DNA of 64,000 nt from Asparagopsis taxiformis. Its lineage: Eukaryota; Rhodophyta; Florideophyceae; Bonnemaisoniales; Bonnemaisoniaceae. Below the pieces are notes generated by a model. It was not told the DNA's origin and ran no database searches. It saw only the letters and a list, made by a program, of their open reading frames with translations. Location: NCBI GenBank assembly GCA_030407315.1, contig JALQPE010000012.1, positions 1-64,000 of the forward strand, in the 5' to 3' direction. The stretch's first letter is position 1; the number at the start of each line of letters is the position of its first letter. Made by a program: the position numbers and the translations under genes. Positions 31,590 to 42,115 of this stretch are shown one piece after another.

Positions 31590-31971
31590 GTAGAAAAGGT
31601 AAATGTAGTTTGATACTGTGGATCAGTTTTTCGAGTGAAGTGGCATAAGTGGTGCGGTATATCATGTAACGGAGGTCAGAAATGTGGAGTAGGTTTTGCG
31701 TTACACGTGGAGGATGATGTGATATGAAATGGAAAACGACAAAGTTGAACGCACAAATGCTTCTCGCTTTGTTGCATATCTCTGTCTCTACGGCGGGGAA
31801 ATTATAAAATGAGTGTGGATGGTGTGATGAGATGTGGGCAATGGCGAGAAATACTGGTGTGTGCACCATATCAGGCAGACTTTCTAGTATCCTACCCGTG
31901 GAGAACCTTCGATTGACTTGTACAAGGTTAATGACGACGAAAAGTTTATATACACTGTTTGAACAACCAAG

Positions 31972-32616
31972 CTATGATAATAATGCATGGACAGAAACTC
32001 TCTCAGCAGTTTTGCCTTCATCAGCATCGTTGGGTTGCTGTGCCAACGGCGGCAAAGGAAGAGATGTCGGTGCATCGGACATTAAATTGGAATCGTCAGC
32101 ATCATTGCTGTCAGTATGTGCATCATCATCGTCGTCGTAATCCTCATCATCAGGCGGGGGCTCCGCTGCAGCGGGAGTATCCACAATCTTTGGCGGGGGC
32201 GCAAGGTCCGGTAATCTGGCACGTTTGGGGACTGGAGTAGTATTTTGCGGTGCAGCCAGGGCGGGGGACCTGGTACGTTTAGGCACGGCAACAGCACTAG
32301 CTCTGGAGCGCTGTTTGCGTGGGGGCGGTTGATCAGCGTCGTCGAGGGAGGGAATATCTGCGAGTGTAGCGCGTAGAAAGTCGAAAGCGTCGTTATTAAG
32401 CACGCAGAACTTGAGATGCTGCGGTGTGACAGTTTTTGTGCGTCGTTGATGCGCCACAGCAGCAGCTTCACGCAACACATGCTCCATCATGCACTCGAGA
32501 GCTTTGGCGACGAGCACGGGTGTCACGGTCGCGATTTTGCCGACATCGTCGTCGGATTGCATCATTTTTTTGATTCGCGCCACCGGGAAAGCGGAGGTGC
32601 CGCGTCGACGCCCCAT
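31972..32616 (-). CDS. DRAP1: NC2-alpha / DRAP1-like histone-fold transcription regulator
   Basis: The 214-residue product has a histone fold at residues ~5-90 (FPVARIKKMMQSDDDVGKIA, then VTPQHLKFCV and FDFLRATLADIPSLDD), which matches NC2-alpha/DRAP1 better than NF-YC or Dpb3. NC2-alpha pairs with NC2-beta (Dr1) on TBP-bound DNA to block or redirect preinitiation-complex assembly. After the fold come two basic Pro/Lys/Arg-rich stretches that could be nuclear-localisation signals (VPKRTRSPAL, VPKRARLPDL), then a strongly acidic run (DDEDYDDDDD). I chose the ATG at 32616 because the histone fold begins there; an upstream in-frame extension has no homology-like content. The gene lies in the spacer between the two fumarase copies. 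Confidence 0.9.
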   Translation of the reverse strand: MGRRRGTSAFPVARIKKMMQSDDDVGKIATVTPVLVAKALECMMEHVLREAAAVAHQRRTKTVTPQHLKFCVLNNDAFDFLRATLADIPSLDDADQPPPRKQRSRASAVAVPKRTRSPALAAPQNTTPVPKRARLPDLAPPPKIVDTPAAAEPPPDDEDYDDDDDAHTDSNDADDSNLMSDAPTSLPLPPLAQQPNDADEGKTAERVSVHALLS

Positions 32617-33174
32617 GTGAAACGTGGCGAGATTGGGAGATTGAGGGTGCCCTAAATGGTGATGTCGGAGAGAAGCGTCTTGTTCGGAGCGCACGGCACG
32701 GCACGGGGCTTGGAAGCGTTGCGTTGGTGATGGAATACAGAGATTGAAAAATTGGAGAAAATTTGGAAAGTCACTGCCGTAGATGCGATGAGCCAAGTTG
32801 CTGCACAAGTTCTGCCACTGCACTCGTCGCAACGATCGTTTGTTCGAATGTCGATGTATCCATCGTATTTATACTACTCGCTGTTGATAAATTGCACCCG
32901 CCAAACTAAATCCGCCCTTTTTTTCATTTATTCTCACCGGGCCCCATTTCGAGCGCCGTCTGTTCATCGACATGGCCCTTTGACCATTCACGTAACGTGC
33001 TGCCGCCGAGACAGTCACTTTTATCTCAAACTTTTTTTATCTTTTCTCAAAATATTCCCATCTTTTCCCTCCGTATTCTTATTGCACTAACCCATCTCGG
33101 CACAATATTGAAATCCTACCCCGATCGGCTACTCTGTCCTCCATCGCTTCGTATCGCTTCCCACATCTTCCATC

Positions 33175-33472
33175 ATGGGCGCAGGCGGCAAGTTTCCCTA
33201 TCCGAAAGAAGTTTGGTCTCCCGCAGGGGGTTGGTGGCCTTACCCCAAGAATTGGAGAGTTAACACCGTGATTGCCGGTTTGATCATTGCCACAGCATGC
33301 GTTCCAGTCTTCATCATCTCCGAACGCAACACAGTAAGTTCGCCCAGAACGTCCTCCCCCCTCCACTTCAACATCTTACTAACCTTACCATTTTCACACC
33401 AAGGTCTATGCCAATCCCCCGCGTAGGAGAATTCCATGGAGACCTAATCTCCAACCAGTTGAAGATGAATAA
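33175..33472 (+). CDS. Small single-span membrane protein with one intron (75 residues)
   Basis: Exon 1 is 33175-33333 and exon 2 is 33404-33472; the join makes 75 residues. The N-terminus has FPYPKEVWSPAGGWWPYPKN, followed by a transmembrane helix (VIAGLIIATACVPVFIIS) and a short basic, Pro-rich tail (PPRRRIPWRPN). The Pro/Trp-rich start before one helix recalls small conserved subunits of mitochondrial inner-membrane complexes. I cannot name the family. The plus-strand gene ends 63 bp from the convergent fumarase stop. Confidence 0.75.
33334..33403 (+). other. Spliceosomal intron, 70 bp
   Basis: The donor is GTAAGTT and the acceptor is CACCAAG. A perfect TACTAAC branch-point sequence lies at about 33377-33383, roughly 20 bases before the acceptor. 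Removing it joins a Thr codon in phase to GTC TAT GCC and gives a sensible C-terminus. It is the only intron I can support in the window. Confidence 0.85.
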
Positions 33473-33530
33473 ACCTCTTTATCTCAGTATCAAATCCACT
33501 ATTCCTATCCACTGCATCCTTGTCCCGCGA

Positions 33531-36500
33531 TCTACCTATTTGGGTCCAATCATATCTCCCGGCACAACAGCCTTGTCAAATTCCTCCTCCGTCAACAGCC
33601 CCAGCTCCAATGCCGCCTCCTTCAGCGTCGTCCCCTCCCCGTGCGCCTTCTTCGCAATCCGCGCCGCATTGTCATACCCTATCACAGGGTTCAGCGCAGT
33701 CACCAGCATCAAACTCTCGTTCATCAACTGCTCCACCCGCCTCTCGTTCACCGTCAGCCCCGCCACACACTTGCTATTGAACGACCCCACACTGTCCGCC
33801 AGCAGTCTCACACTGTGCAACACGTTGTACACAATCATCGGCTTGAACACATTGAGCTCGAAATGCCCGTTGCTCCCGCCCACGCTCACCGCCACGTGAT
33901 TCCCCATCACCTGCGCGCACGCCATGGTCACTGCCTCGCACTGCGTCGGGTTCACCTTGCCCGGCATGATTGAGCTGCCCGGCTCGTTTGCCGGCAAGTT
34001 CAGCTCTCCGATCCCGCACCGCGGCCCCGAGCCCAGCAGACGCACGTCGTTTGCGATCTTCATCACCCCGACTGCAGCGCTGTTCAGCGCCCCGCTCGTG
34101 CTCACCATTGCGTCGTGCGCCGCCAGCGCCTCAAACTTGTTCGCCGCGGACACAAACGGCAGTCCTGTCAGCTCTGCGATCCGCGCCGCCACCTTTTCTG
34201 CAAACCCGATCCGCGAGTTGAGCCCTGTCCCCACCGCTGTCCCTCCGATTGCAAGCTCGTACACGTCATCCAGCGTCCCCTCGATCCGCTTCACCGCCTG
34301 TCGCACCTGCCGCGCGTACCCCGAAAACTCCTGTCCCACCGTCAGCGGCACCGCGTCCATGCAGTGTGTCCGCCCAATCTTCACCACCCCCCCGTACTCC
34401 TTCGCCTTCCCCTCCAGCACGTCCCCGAAATCACGCAGACTCGGTAGTAACCGCCCCGTGATCTCCCGCGCCACCGCAATGTGCATCGCCGTCGGGAACG
34501 TGTCGTTGGACGACTGCGACTTGTTCACATGATCGTTCGGGTGCACTGGCTTCTTCGATCCCCGCTCCCCGCCCAGCATCTCGATCGCCCGGTTCGACAC
34601 CACCTCGTTCACATTCATGTTCGACTGTGTTCCCGATCCCGTTTGCCACACCACCAGCGGAAAGTGCTCGTCCAGCTTGCCTGCTGCAACCTCCCCCGCC
34701 GCTGCCTCGATTGCCTCGGCAATCCCCTTCTCCATTCCAAACTCCTTGTTCACGTACGCCGTCGCCTCCTTGAGCACCCCAAATGCGTGGATCACTGCCA
34801 GCGGCATCCGGTCCGTGTCTCGGCATATGTCGAAATTCTCGATCGATCGCTGCGTCTGCGCCCCCCAATACCGGTCTGCTGCCACCTCGACCACCCCGAG
34901 GCTGTCCTCCTCCTGTCGCATCGCTCCCATTGTCACTGCCTCGGTCTGCGCGTATCGCCGAGTGATGCTCGTTCCTGCTGCTTGGTGTACGCCTGCTGAT
35001 CGACGGGCGAGACGTTGCACTGCGGATCGACTCACACGGCATAGGCTGTGATACATTGCAAAGGCGATGGCGGTGTCGGAGGAGGGCATGGGTTATTGGG
35101 CACTTGCGTGTGGGGGGGGGGCAGTGGATAGCTGTACAACGGCGGGTGCATGGGGGAGTGTGATTGGCGGCATGGACACCGTATATCTCACCGATCTGAG
35201 AGACGAATGAAAAGTCGAAGGCTAATTTTGACTATTTTCATATCGAAATCTTTTCATCACACGTTTCACTGCTCGCACCATCTGATGAGATGAATTGGAT
35301 GCCGGATGTTGGTGCCTGACGGTCGGCCGGACAGCAGGGCACGGCCGGCACCAGAGGTACCGATGGATACCCTCAACGGTATCCTCAAGGGTACACCGAT
35401 GCAACTCGTATGTAATGGTACAAGCAGCGCGGAATGAATGCAGCATTGTCAACAGGATTGACATCTGAGGACAGGACACGACAGTTGAGGTCGAGCAGCT
35501 GTCAGCCCAGCTGAGACAGATCGTATTTATCTATCCATCTATCACGGGAGACCTCCACCAGGGAGACGCTGGTGGATTCATTTCATTTAGGGAGAGAGAG
35601 AGAGAGATAGAGGGAGATGATGACAACGATACGAATGCAACCGGTGTTGAGCTGTAATAGAAATTGTGTAAATGTATTGGAGAGCAGATGTTTCGGTGCT
35701 GCCTCACCGCGATGCAACAGAGCATGAACAAATTCTACAACAGTGACGCAGCAAGATGATCATTGGTGATTCGATGCGCACCTACAAACTGCTGTGCAAC
35801 ATGGCACACAATGTCGCACCCCTCGACGACACGAAACCATTCTACATACATCTGTACTTTGCTTGCTGCTTGTACAATCCTCTGCCGCAGAGTCGTCATC
35901 CGATTGCTCGACCGTCCCCCGTATCCACACCCTCCATCTATCATAGTTTCACACACGCCAACACAACCTTTCATTGCATGTCACAGAATGCCACTGATTG
36001 ATTGATACATGCCGAAAGTGCTCGGAAATAATTACCAATCCGTCTCCCCCTCTCTCCCTCCCTCCACAATATTTCGTTACCACCCCTTCCTCCATTCCCC
36101 AAAATCTCTATATAACATCCACCACCCCTCCCAAACAAACCACCATCCCCATTTCGCCAACTCCATCCGCGCTCGGGCTCGGGCTCTCACACACATCTAC
36201 GGCACGTGCACAGTGGCAGCATTATCGTCTCCTCCACCTCCCTCCCTCCCCCATCCCCGTCGCGTGCACGTGCCACAACAGGGAGTACCTCACCATTCTT
36301 TCCCCCATCCGTTATGCAGCTGACCATTTGTTCTCTCATTTCTGCGAGCGCGATGCGATGCGATGCGACAGGACACGATAGAATCCAGGCCTGGATTCGC
36401 TCTCATGGCTGGCCCCCACAGGACGCGACGCGATAGTGCAGCACAGGTCAGGTCAGGTCAGGTCAGGATAGGATGGGGTGAGACAGGACAGGACAGGACA

Positions 36501-37240
36501 AGCTGTTGTGTCCTGAAGTGTGTCCTATCCTATCCTATTCTGTCACGTCCCGTCCTGTCCCGTCCTATCATGTCCTGTGGGTGCCGTTCTGGACCCTGGC
36601 TTCTGGCTTTTGGGTTCCCGGCTTCTTGGCTTCTCCTGGGTCTGCCGACCCTCCCTGCTGGCGGTTCCGGGGGTGCGTCGGCTCCAGCTGGGCTGCACTT
36701 CAGGGTGGCCCACTGGAGGCGCAGGGCTCCCGGCGTGGTGGTTGGGGTGCCCGCAGCGGACACAGGTCCGGGCTGCGGGGGTGGTTGGGGTACTCGGAGC
36801 GGGGGGCACCCGGACACCGGAGGGCGTTGTGAACCTGCGGTGGTTGTCGGGGCTCTCGGGACTCTCGAGGGGGCTTGGGTATCCTGCAGCGGACAGCCGT
36901 TGGGGCGCCTGGAGAGGTGATCTCCTGCGTGCCGGGGTGTCGGGGCTGCTGGAGTAGGGTGCAGCGTTGTGGTTCCCGTGGGTCGCCGAAAAGTGGCGGC
37001 TGGGGCTGTGGGAAGTTTGGGGGGGTCGCTGTGTGCGGCAGTGATTCCCCTTTTCAGTTTCTTGCCTGTGGCCGTGTGAAGAAGCGGCCGCGGCGTTTTG
37101 TTGGATGGAGGGTTGTCTGGCCTCTGTCCTGTCCTGTCCTGTCCTGTCCTAACCCGTTTACTTTTTTGTTTTTGACTGTTGGTTTGGCCACCAATGGTCT
37201 GGCCCAATTTGAAGCACTGGTGTCACACCAATGGTGTGGT
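33531..37240 (-). repeat. Inverted duplication, right arm (uninterrupted)
   Basis: These 3,710 bp are the reverse complement of 29784-31594 plus 8943-10774. This arm lacks the copia/gypsy insertion and so shows the ancestral sequence. Proximal part: fumarase and promoter. Distal part (35343-37240): GC-rich DNA with pentamer runs (AGGTC)n at 36445-36467, GGACA repeats at 36481-36500 and TGTCC repeats at 37125-37150. I see no gene in the distal part. The outer edge at 37240 corresponds to the end of the copia fragment at 8942/8943. Confidence 0.95.
33536..35089 (-). CDS. FUM1: Fumarate hydratase, class II, mitochondrial (intact copy)
   Basis: It catalyses reversible hydration of fumarate to L-malate in the tricarboxylic acid cycle. 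The 517-residue product is about 50 residues longer than bacterial FumC. The extra N-terminus (to about residue 50) is rich in Arg, Ser and Ala with few acids, as in mitochondrial presequences. Core motifs: [51 protein letters not shown] (substrate-binding His region) and the family signature [15 protein letters not shown]. Class II fumarases work as homotetramers without iron-sulfur clusters. The start at 35089 gives the full presequence; a later ATG at the MYHSLCRV position is possible. An almost identical copy lies inverted at 30037-31589. Confidence 0.96.
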   Translation of the reverse strand: MPSSDTAIAFAMYHSLCRVSRSAVQRLARRSAGVHQAAGTSITRRYAQTEAVTMGAMRQEEDSLGVVEVAADRYWGAQTQRSIENFDICRDTDRMPLAVIHAFGVLKEATAYVNKEFGMEKGIAEAIEAAAGEVAAGKLDEHFPLVVWQTGSGTQSNMNVNEVVSNRAIEMLGGERGSKKPVHPNDHVNKSQSSNDTFPTAMHIAVAREITGRLLPSLRDFGDVLEGKAKEYGGVVKIGRTHCMDAVPLTVGQEFSGYARQVRQAVKRIEGTLDDVYELAIGGTAVGTGLNSRIGFAEKVAARIAELTGLPFVSAANKFEALAAHDAMVSTSGALNSAAVGVMKIANDVRLLGSGPRCGIGELNLPANEPGSSIMPGKVNPTQCEAVTMACAQVMGNHVAVSVGGSNGHFELNVFKPMIVYNVLHSVRLLADSVGSFNSKCVAGLTVNERRVEQLMNESLMLVTALNPVIGYDNAARIAKKAHGEGTTLKEAALELGLLTEEEFDKAVVPGDMIGPK

Positions 37241-39631
37241 GTGCCATGGTGTGGCGTGGCATGGTTTGATGCGATGCGATGTGCTTCTGACGGCGATGTT
37301 CTCGACCCGGGGCGAGATGTTGATGGTGATGCTGAGATCGCCTGTGGGTTGTTTTCCGGATTGTTGGTAATGTGAAATGTTGAATGTTGATGGTGTCCGA
37401 AAGGGCGCTGGGACGCACTCCACTGGGCGCGCAGTGTTGAGTGGTACAGTTTTGTTTTGTTTTGTTTTGTTCTGTTTTGCTGCGTTGTGTTGTGTTTTAT
37501 TCCCGAGCCTAGCTAGCTCAATGGGAAAGTAGAAAGTGTGTGCCGGCACACCAGGTAGATAGAATGGATGGAGGAGGGGTTTGTTGGTGAGATGAACATT
37601 TTGGAGCATCGGATCATTGGACCAATGGACAATTGGAAGGGTGATGACGATCACCGGTGTACAGTTGTTGTTACGGTTGATGCTGTGGACGAAAAATGAC
37701 TGAGGAGCATGGATACATTTGTTTTGTTTCGTTCTTCGTTGAGTTTGGGAATGTGCATGTGTCGGGAGGAAACAATCCCGTTGGCAGTTGGTGGAGACCT
37801 GGCTCACATAGAGCTGGAGTTGATTGTGAAATTTGGTTGCTTGTTTGATTTTGTGTTGTTATGGTTTTTATAGTTTTGGAAGGTAGGTGGTGTCTGAGGA
37901 GGAAGTTGTGCAGTCTGGAGTTGTCCGAATCGCGGCCCAAATGATGCCGGAGATCATTCACGACTTTGGTTTCTCAACTTGTCGAATCTGTATTTCTCTG
38001 GAGCAGATAATTCTGCCCACATTTATTGGAAACCTGGCGCACGATGAGCCAGATCTTTTGTATGGTCAAGTGTCTACAGCGTTGAAATCCATAGACTGAG
38101 ATTGACGCATGTTGCATCTTGCACAATATGTCCTGAAATTCTGGATCAAGATTGCAAATGAAGTGGAGCGAAGTGAAGTGAATCGAATTGAAATGAGCTG
38201 AAATCACTACGCAAGTTTATCGAAATAACGCTCACGGCGATTGCAACACACATTAGAGAGGGCGCAAACGATGAATGGGACGGTAAAATGAAGCGGTCAA
38301 CTGGAAACGACAATGATGACTGCAGCATGGATCATTATTGGCGAGTTGAAAGTGGCCAACGTAGCTCGATTGGCGAACATGGCAAAAGCTAAGCTCACTG
38401 ACCGTTCTAGAAGTTTGAATGAAATAAAGGCCCAAACTCAATCGTGTTATCAATTTTTGTTATGAATGGACGCACAGGTATGTCCTGAACAAGGTGAGTT
38501 GTGCGAATAGGTTTGAAATGGGCATTGCGTTGGTGAGGACAACGAATGGGCCCATATTAAGCTAGGAAGATGAGTGTGGAAATTGGTAGAAAGTGAGTGG
38601 GAGAGGGGATGATGAGGTGTTGGATGGGAGAGGGGGAGAATGAACTGTAATGGTGGGTGTTGGTGTTATTGTGTCTCTGGGGGTGGTGAATTGTGGAGGG
38701 CATTTTCTCATTTCTGGGGCGTTGGCGGTAGATGACAAGAATGGCGATGGCACGAAGTGAAGTACGGCAAAGGGGGATGAAGGGAATGGGGGTATGTCTG
38801 ACGTCAAGAATTGGAAAGAAGATCTGTGGAAGACTTTGGACATGATCCAATTAATTGACTTAATCTGCCCTATACCCTGTAGTTTGACAGGGTCCTGGCT
38901 CTGCGTGAACAGTATGGCTAATTCAATATGTTTGTCACTGTGGACTGGAAGTGAGTTGTGATTTATTTGAAGCATTATGGACGTGGTTTTGTGGTCATGA
39001 GCGCAAATTGGCGTAGCGGTACCAGCCATACGACCCTCTAGCCCTCAGTGAAATATGCGTACATTGGTGAATATGGAATGACCAGCAAAGTTGACGAGTA
39101 TGAGACGGGTGCTGGCGGACATGTTTTCGACGTTTGCAACATCTCGGAACTTGGCATGTTTCAATCTCACTACTATCATGAAGCATATGTTAAACGCATT
39201 GAATGATTGATGTATTGGATCTGTGTGACAGAGAAGCGGGCCGGCGAGATGCAAAGATATGCGCTCGCAAAGCGATCTGTGATTCGCCAGACATGCTTCG
39301 GTGAAGACATGACCTGCGAAAGTCAGTTCCGAAACCCTGGAGCTAACGCAAATGGGACACAATTGGTCAGTGTCCGAAATGGAAAATAAAGGCATAATTC
39401 ATTGGTCCACTTGGCACAAATTCATCACCGTCCTGTAAACTCAATATTCGTCGCGTGGAGACATCAAACACGTCAACTTGTACCTCATCTACCTCTAATC
39501 AAAATATCACTTACGATGACCGATCTGATCAGCGCAACACAAAAGCATCATCCAATGTCAGTCGTCCCATAACTTGGAGTTTCATCCCGAAATGCATCAA
39601 CAAACATCAAGAATGCGCCACGAATCCATCT
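37241..39631. other. Intergenic region without a supported gene
   Basis: It starts beyond the inverted duplication. It contains a TTTTG pentamer run (about 37450-37479) and AT-rich sequence. Short frames on both strands (for example minus 39045-39395, with a few Cys/His) lack recognisable domains or consistent coding signal. I support no gene here. Confidence 0.5.
37450..37479 (+). repeat. TTTTG pentanucleotide microsatellite
   Basis: Four to five copies of TTTTG are followed by a slightly imperfect TCTG TTTTG copy. It is a simple repeat with no evident function. Confidence 0.85.
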
Positions 39632-40930
39632 TCACTCACTACTCGCCGTTCCGTGACCGTTACTATTCTCCCTCAAGCGCATCTCAAGCAGCTCGATTGT
39701 GCGATACAGCCTCCACGGAGCGACGCCATAGTCCCCATTGAACGGATCATTCAGGTCCGAAAGCAGCCCCTGCGTCATGGACAACATCCCGAACAAAGTC
39801 CCGAACAGCACACGAACGGCTGGCTGATCCGAAATGACCATGTCATTCGAAACGAGCAAACAAAACGCAAACAACATACTGATACCCAGCAATGTAATAA
39901 TCGTGAAATGAATCCTAGGCAAACCTGAATCCAACACGGCCCTCCTCTTTGTACGAAACGTGACCAACGAACGAATAGCGCCCTCCACCTCGCCGCGCAA
40001 ACGCAAATCATTCGCAATCGCAAAACAACGCCACAAAGTCTCCTCCGACATTGCAAATGCCTCCTCTCTACGCACGGCGGTCCGCGTGCCCGGCGTCTCA
40101 TGGTCGAATGAAATACCGTTTTCCTCGCGTGAAAACGTCTCCAGGTCGAGCTGTAGCGTGTATTTCAGCAGCAGACGCACCAAACCCTCATCCTTGATCA
40201 TGACGAGCAGCATGCGTATCAACGCTAGCTCCTGATGCAGTAGGTCGCGCAGGTCCTGCTGGCGCTGGCGTAGCGTCGATACGGCGGTGCTGGAGAGCAT
40301 TGCGAAGAGAATGCCGACAATGGGCATGAAAGTGCCCGTGATTAGCAGCGAAAATTGCGTGGATACTATCGGCATGCCGACCGTGGTTAGCAGATGCGCG
40401 ATGGAGGGTAAGATGACAAAGCCGGCGACAAAGCTCAACGAGGAGATGGCGGAGCGAATTGTCGCCGGACTCCAGCGTGATATGTAGTGGGATAATCGTG
40501 TTTGGTCCGACTCGGATAGGTTGGGGAAGCGTTGCTGTTCGCACACGATGTTCACCGCGTGCTGTCGCGACGGCCGTCTGAGTGGCGGTGCGCAAAATTG
40601 TGCACGCTTGTGGAAGACAGGGTTGTTCGACGGGTGGAGGAAAATGAACGGGGTTTGGAATGAGGTTGTGGTAGGTTTATATGAAGAGGTATTAATTACG
40701 ACCGCTTGAAGGAAGGCAATGCTGGGACGAGGTTTACGTTGTGAATGAAGTGAATACATGGTGCAAAATTTGCAATGGACATGCATTGGACGGTCGGGTG
40801 CTGAAAGTCGTTGAGATAGAAGAGTTGAGGCTGAGGTGTTGGCATTTTGCAGTGATGATGAGTGGTAGCGACGTAGGCGAGCAAACTTGAGTCTAATTCG
40901 GTTGATGCTCGTGGCTTGAGATTGGAGCAT
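39632..40930 (-). CDS. DUF4239 (bestrophin-like) membrane protein, probably organellar
   Basis: The C-terminal ~300 residues carry four hydrophobic segments: a pair near the start (SFVAGFVILPSIAHLL and LITGTFMPIVGILFAML) and a pair near the end (FTIITLLGISMLFAFCLLV and VRVLFGTLFGMLSM). These enclose a long charged helical middle. The ending, with LSDLNDPFNGDYGV, is typical of the DUF4239 family of cyanobacteria, algae and plants, whose function is poorly known; a channel role is suggested only by distant bestrophin likeness. The N-terminal ~100 residues are Ser/Thr/Arg/Pro-rich and look like a transit peptide. I list the longest ATG (40930, 432 residues); ATGs at 40786 or 40759 are equally plausible. 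The gene is divergent from AP-3 sigma, 176 bp apart. Confidence 0.75.
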   Translation of the reverse strand: MLQSQATSINRIRLKFARLRRYHSSSLQNANTSASTLLSQRLSAPDRPMHVHCKFCTMYSLHSQRKPRPSIAFLQAVVINTSSYKPTTTSFQTPFIFLHPSNNPVFHKRAQFCAPPLRRPSRQHAVNIVCEQQRFPNLSESDQTRLSHYISRWSPATIRSAISSLSFVAGFVILPSIAHLLTTVGMPIVSTQFSLLITGTFMPIVGILFAMLSSTAVSTLRQRQQDLRDLLHQELALIRMLLVMIKDEGLVRLLLKYTLQLDLETFSREENGISFDHETPGTRTAVRREEAFAMSEETLWRCFAIANDLRLRGEVEGAIRSLVTFRTKRRAVLDSGLPRIHFTIITLLGISMLFAFCLLVSNDMVISDQPAVRVLFGTLFGMLSMTQGLLSDLNDPFNGDYGVAPWRLYRTIELLEMRLRENSNGHGTASSE

Positions 40931-41106
40931 CCATGTGCAACATGTGCGATGATTCGCAGTCAGCACATTTCGATCACACGTGTGCACCAATCACACGCGT
41001 GCACACAAAATTTACCACAAAATACATATCGCTCATGCTTTCTGTTTCCACACCGCTCGCCACCAACCATGCGCATCGCTCCGTCCGACGCAACACATCG
41101 GCCAGA

Positions 41107-41610
41107 ATGATCAAGTCCGTCATCGTGCTCAACAATCACGGCCAGCCGCGTCTGACCAAGTTCTACGACCATCTCCCGGAGGACCGCCAGCAACAACTGC
41201 TGCGCGACGTGTTCTCGATCGTGTCGCAGCGTGGCGACGCGCTATGTAACTTTGTACAGGGCGGGACGATATTCGGTCCGGACGTGCGCGTCATCTACCG
41301 CCATTACGCAACCCTCTTCTTCGTGTTCTGCGTCGACCAAGCCGAGAGCGAACTCGGCATTCTCGACCTCATCCAGGTCTTTGTCGAGACCCTGGATAGA
41401 TGCTTTGAGAATGTCTGCGAGCTCGATCTCATCTTTCATATGGACAAAATTAACTACGTTTTGGACGAAATCGTCGTTGGTGGCCTGGTACTTGAGACTA
41501 ATATGGGTGACATTCTTGCAGCACTTCAGGCGGCAAAGCGAGAGTCACTCACTTCTTCCGCACCCCAAATAGCCGCCCGCTCCTTCGGTCTCTCCCGCAC
41601 CTATCGGTAG
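41107..41610 (+). CDS. AP3S: AP-3 adaptor complex sigma subunit
   Basis: The small subunit of the heterotetrameric AP-3 coat sorts cargo from endosomes/Golgi to vacuole or lysosome-related compartments. The 167-residue product opens with MIKSVIVLNNHGQPRLTKFY and contains IYRHYATLFFVFCVDQAESE and ILDLIQVFVETLDRCFENVC, with LETN near the end of the longin-like fold. These choices (for example QVFVETLD) match AP-3 sigma better than AP-1 or AP-2 sigma. The length is slightly above the usual ~155 owing to a Ser/Ala-rich tail. The ATG at 41107 fits the family N-terminus exactly. An in-frame upstream extension has no support. Confidence 0.95.
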   Translation: MIKSVIVLNNHGQPRLTKFYDHLPEDRQQQLLRDVFSIVSQRGDALCNFVQGGTIFGPDVRVIYRHYATLFFVFCVDQAESELGILDLIQVFVETLDRCFENVCELDLIFHMDKINYVLDEIVVGGLVLETNMGDILAALQAAKRESLTSSAPQIAARSFGLSRTYR

Positions 41611-42115
41611 CTGCAGCTCCGTTTTTTCGCCCGCGTGGCGTCAATTTAATTTGGTATGCAGCAATCGCATGGACCGATGTACACGGACGCAGGTGCCAGG
41701 TCATTGCGTTTATTTTTGTGTAAACTATCACCTTCTACCATACGCTTGTCATTGTAACTGTCGCTTAGCGCAAGCTGACACATTCATCCGAGTTGCTTTC
41801 ACAAGTCTGCTTTCGCTTCCCCATAGGCGGCGATACCAGAAGTAAAAAGCTGTTATTTCCAGCTTACCACATAGCTCACTCTGCCAAGTCTGTAAGAGTA
41901 AACAGCATAGGACACCCGACTCGCAATCATGAATTTCCCCTCACGACACTGCATCCATGATCTCGATACACTTAGAACAAAAGCAGCAATAAGCGATACA
42001 GACCAATTTTATGGATACGAGTGACGATCATGATCTTTATACACGTTAGAACTGATAAAAACACATTTGACATCTAGCATGTAGCCATCGTCGTGACAAC
42101 CAACTACAACAGGAT

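Larger units (their letters stand above)
29784..31594 (+). repeat. Inverted duplication, left arm, proximal part
   Basis: This is the reverse complement of 33531-35342, 1,811 bp against 1,812 bp. The one length difference I found is a G run near 30736 (six against seven). It contains the fumarase gene copy and its upstream region. Homology stops five bases after the fumarase stop codon, where both arms read AATAGGTAGA and then diverge. Confidence 0.96.

Noticed and set aside
33536..35051. Long plus-strand frames opposite the intact fumarase (up to ~200 codons)
   Set aside because: They are antisense shadows of a GC-rich coding sequence and recur identically on the other fumarase copy.
39045..39395. 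Minus-strand frame with Cys/His residues suggesting a zinc finger
   Set aside because: The spacing fits no known finger and the rest of the frame lacks protein-like character.
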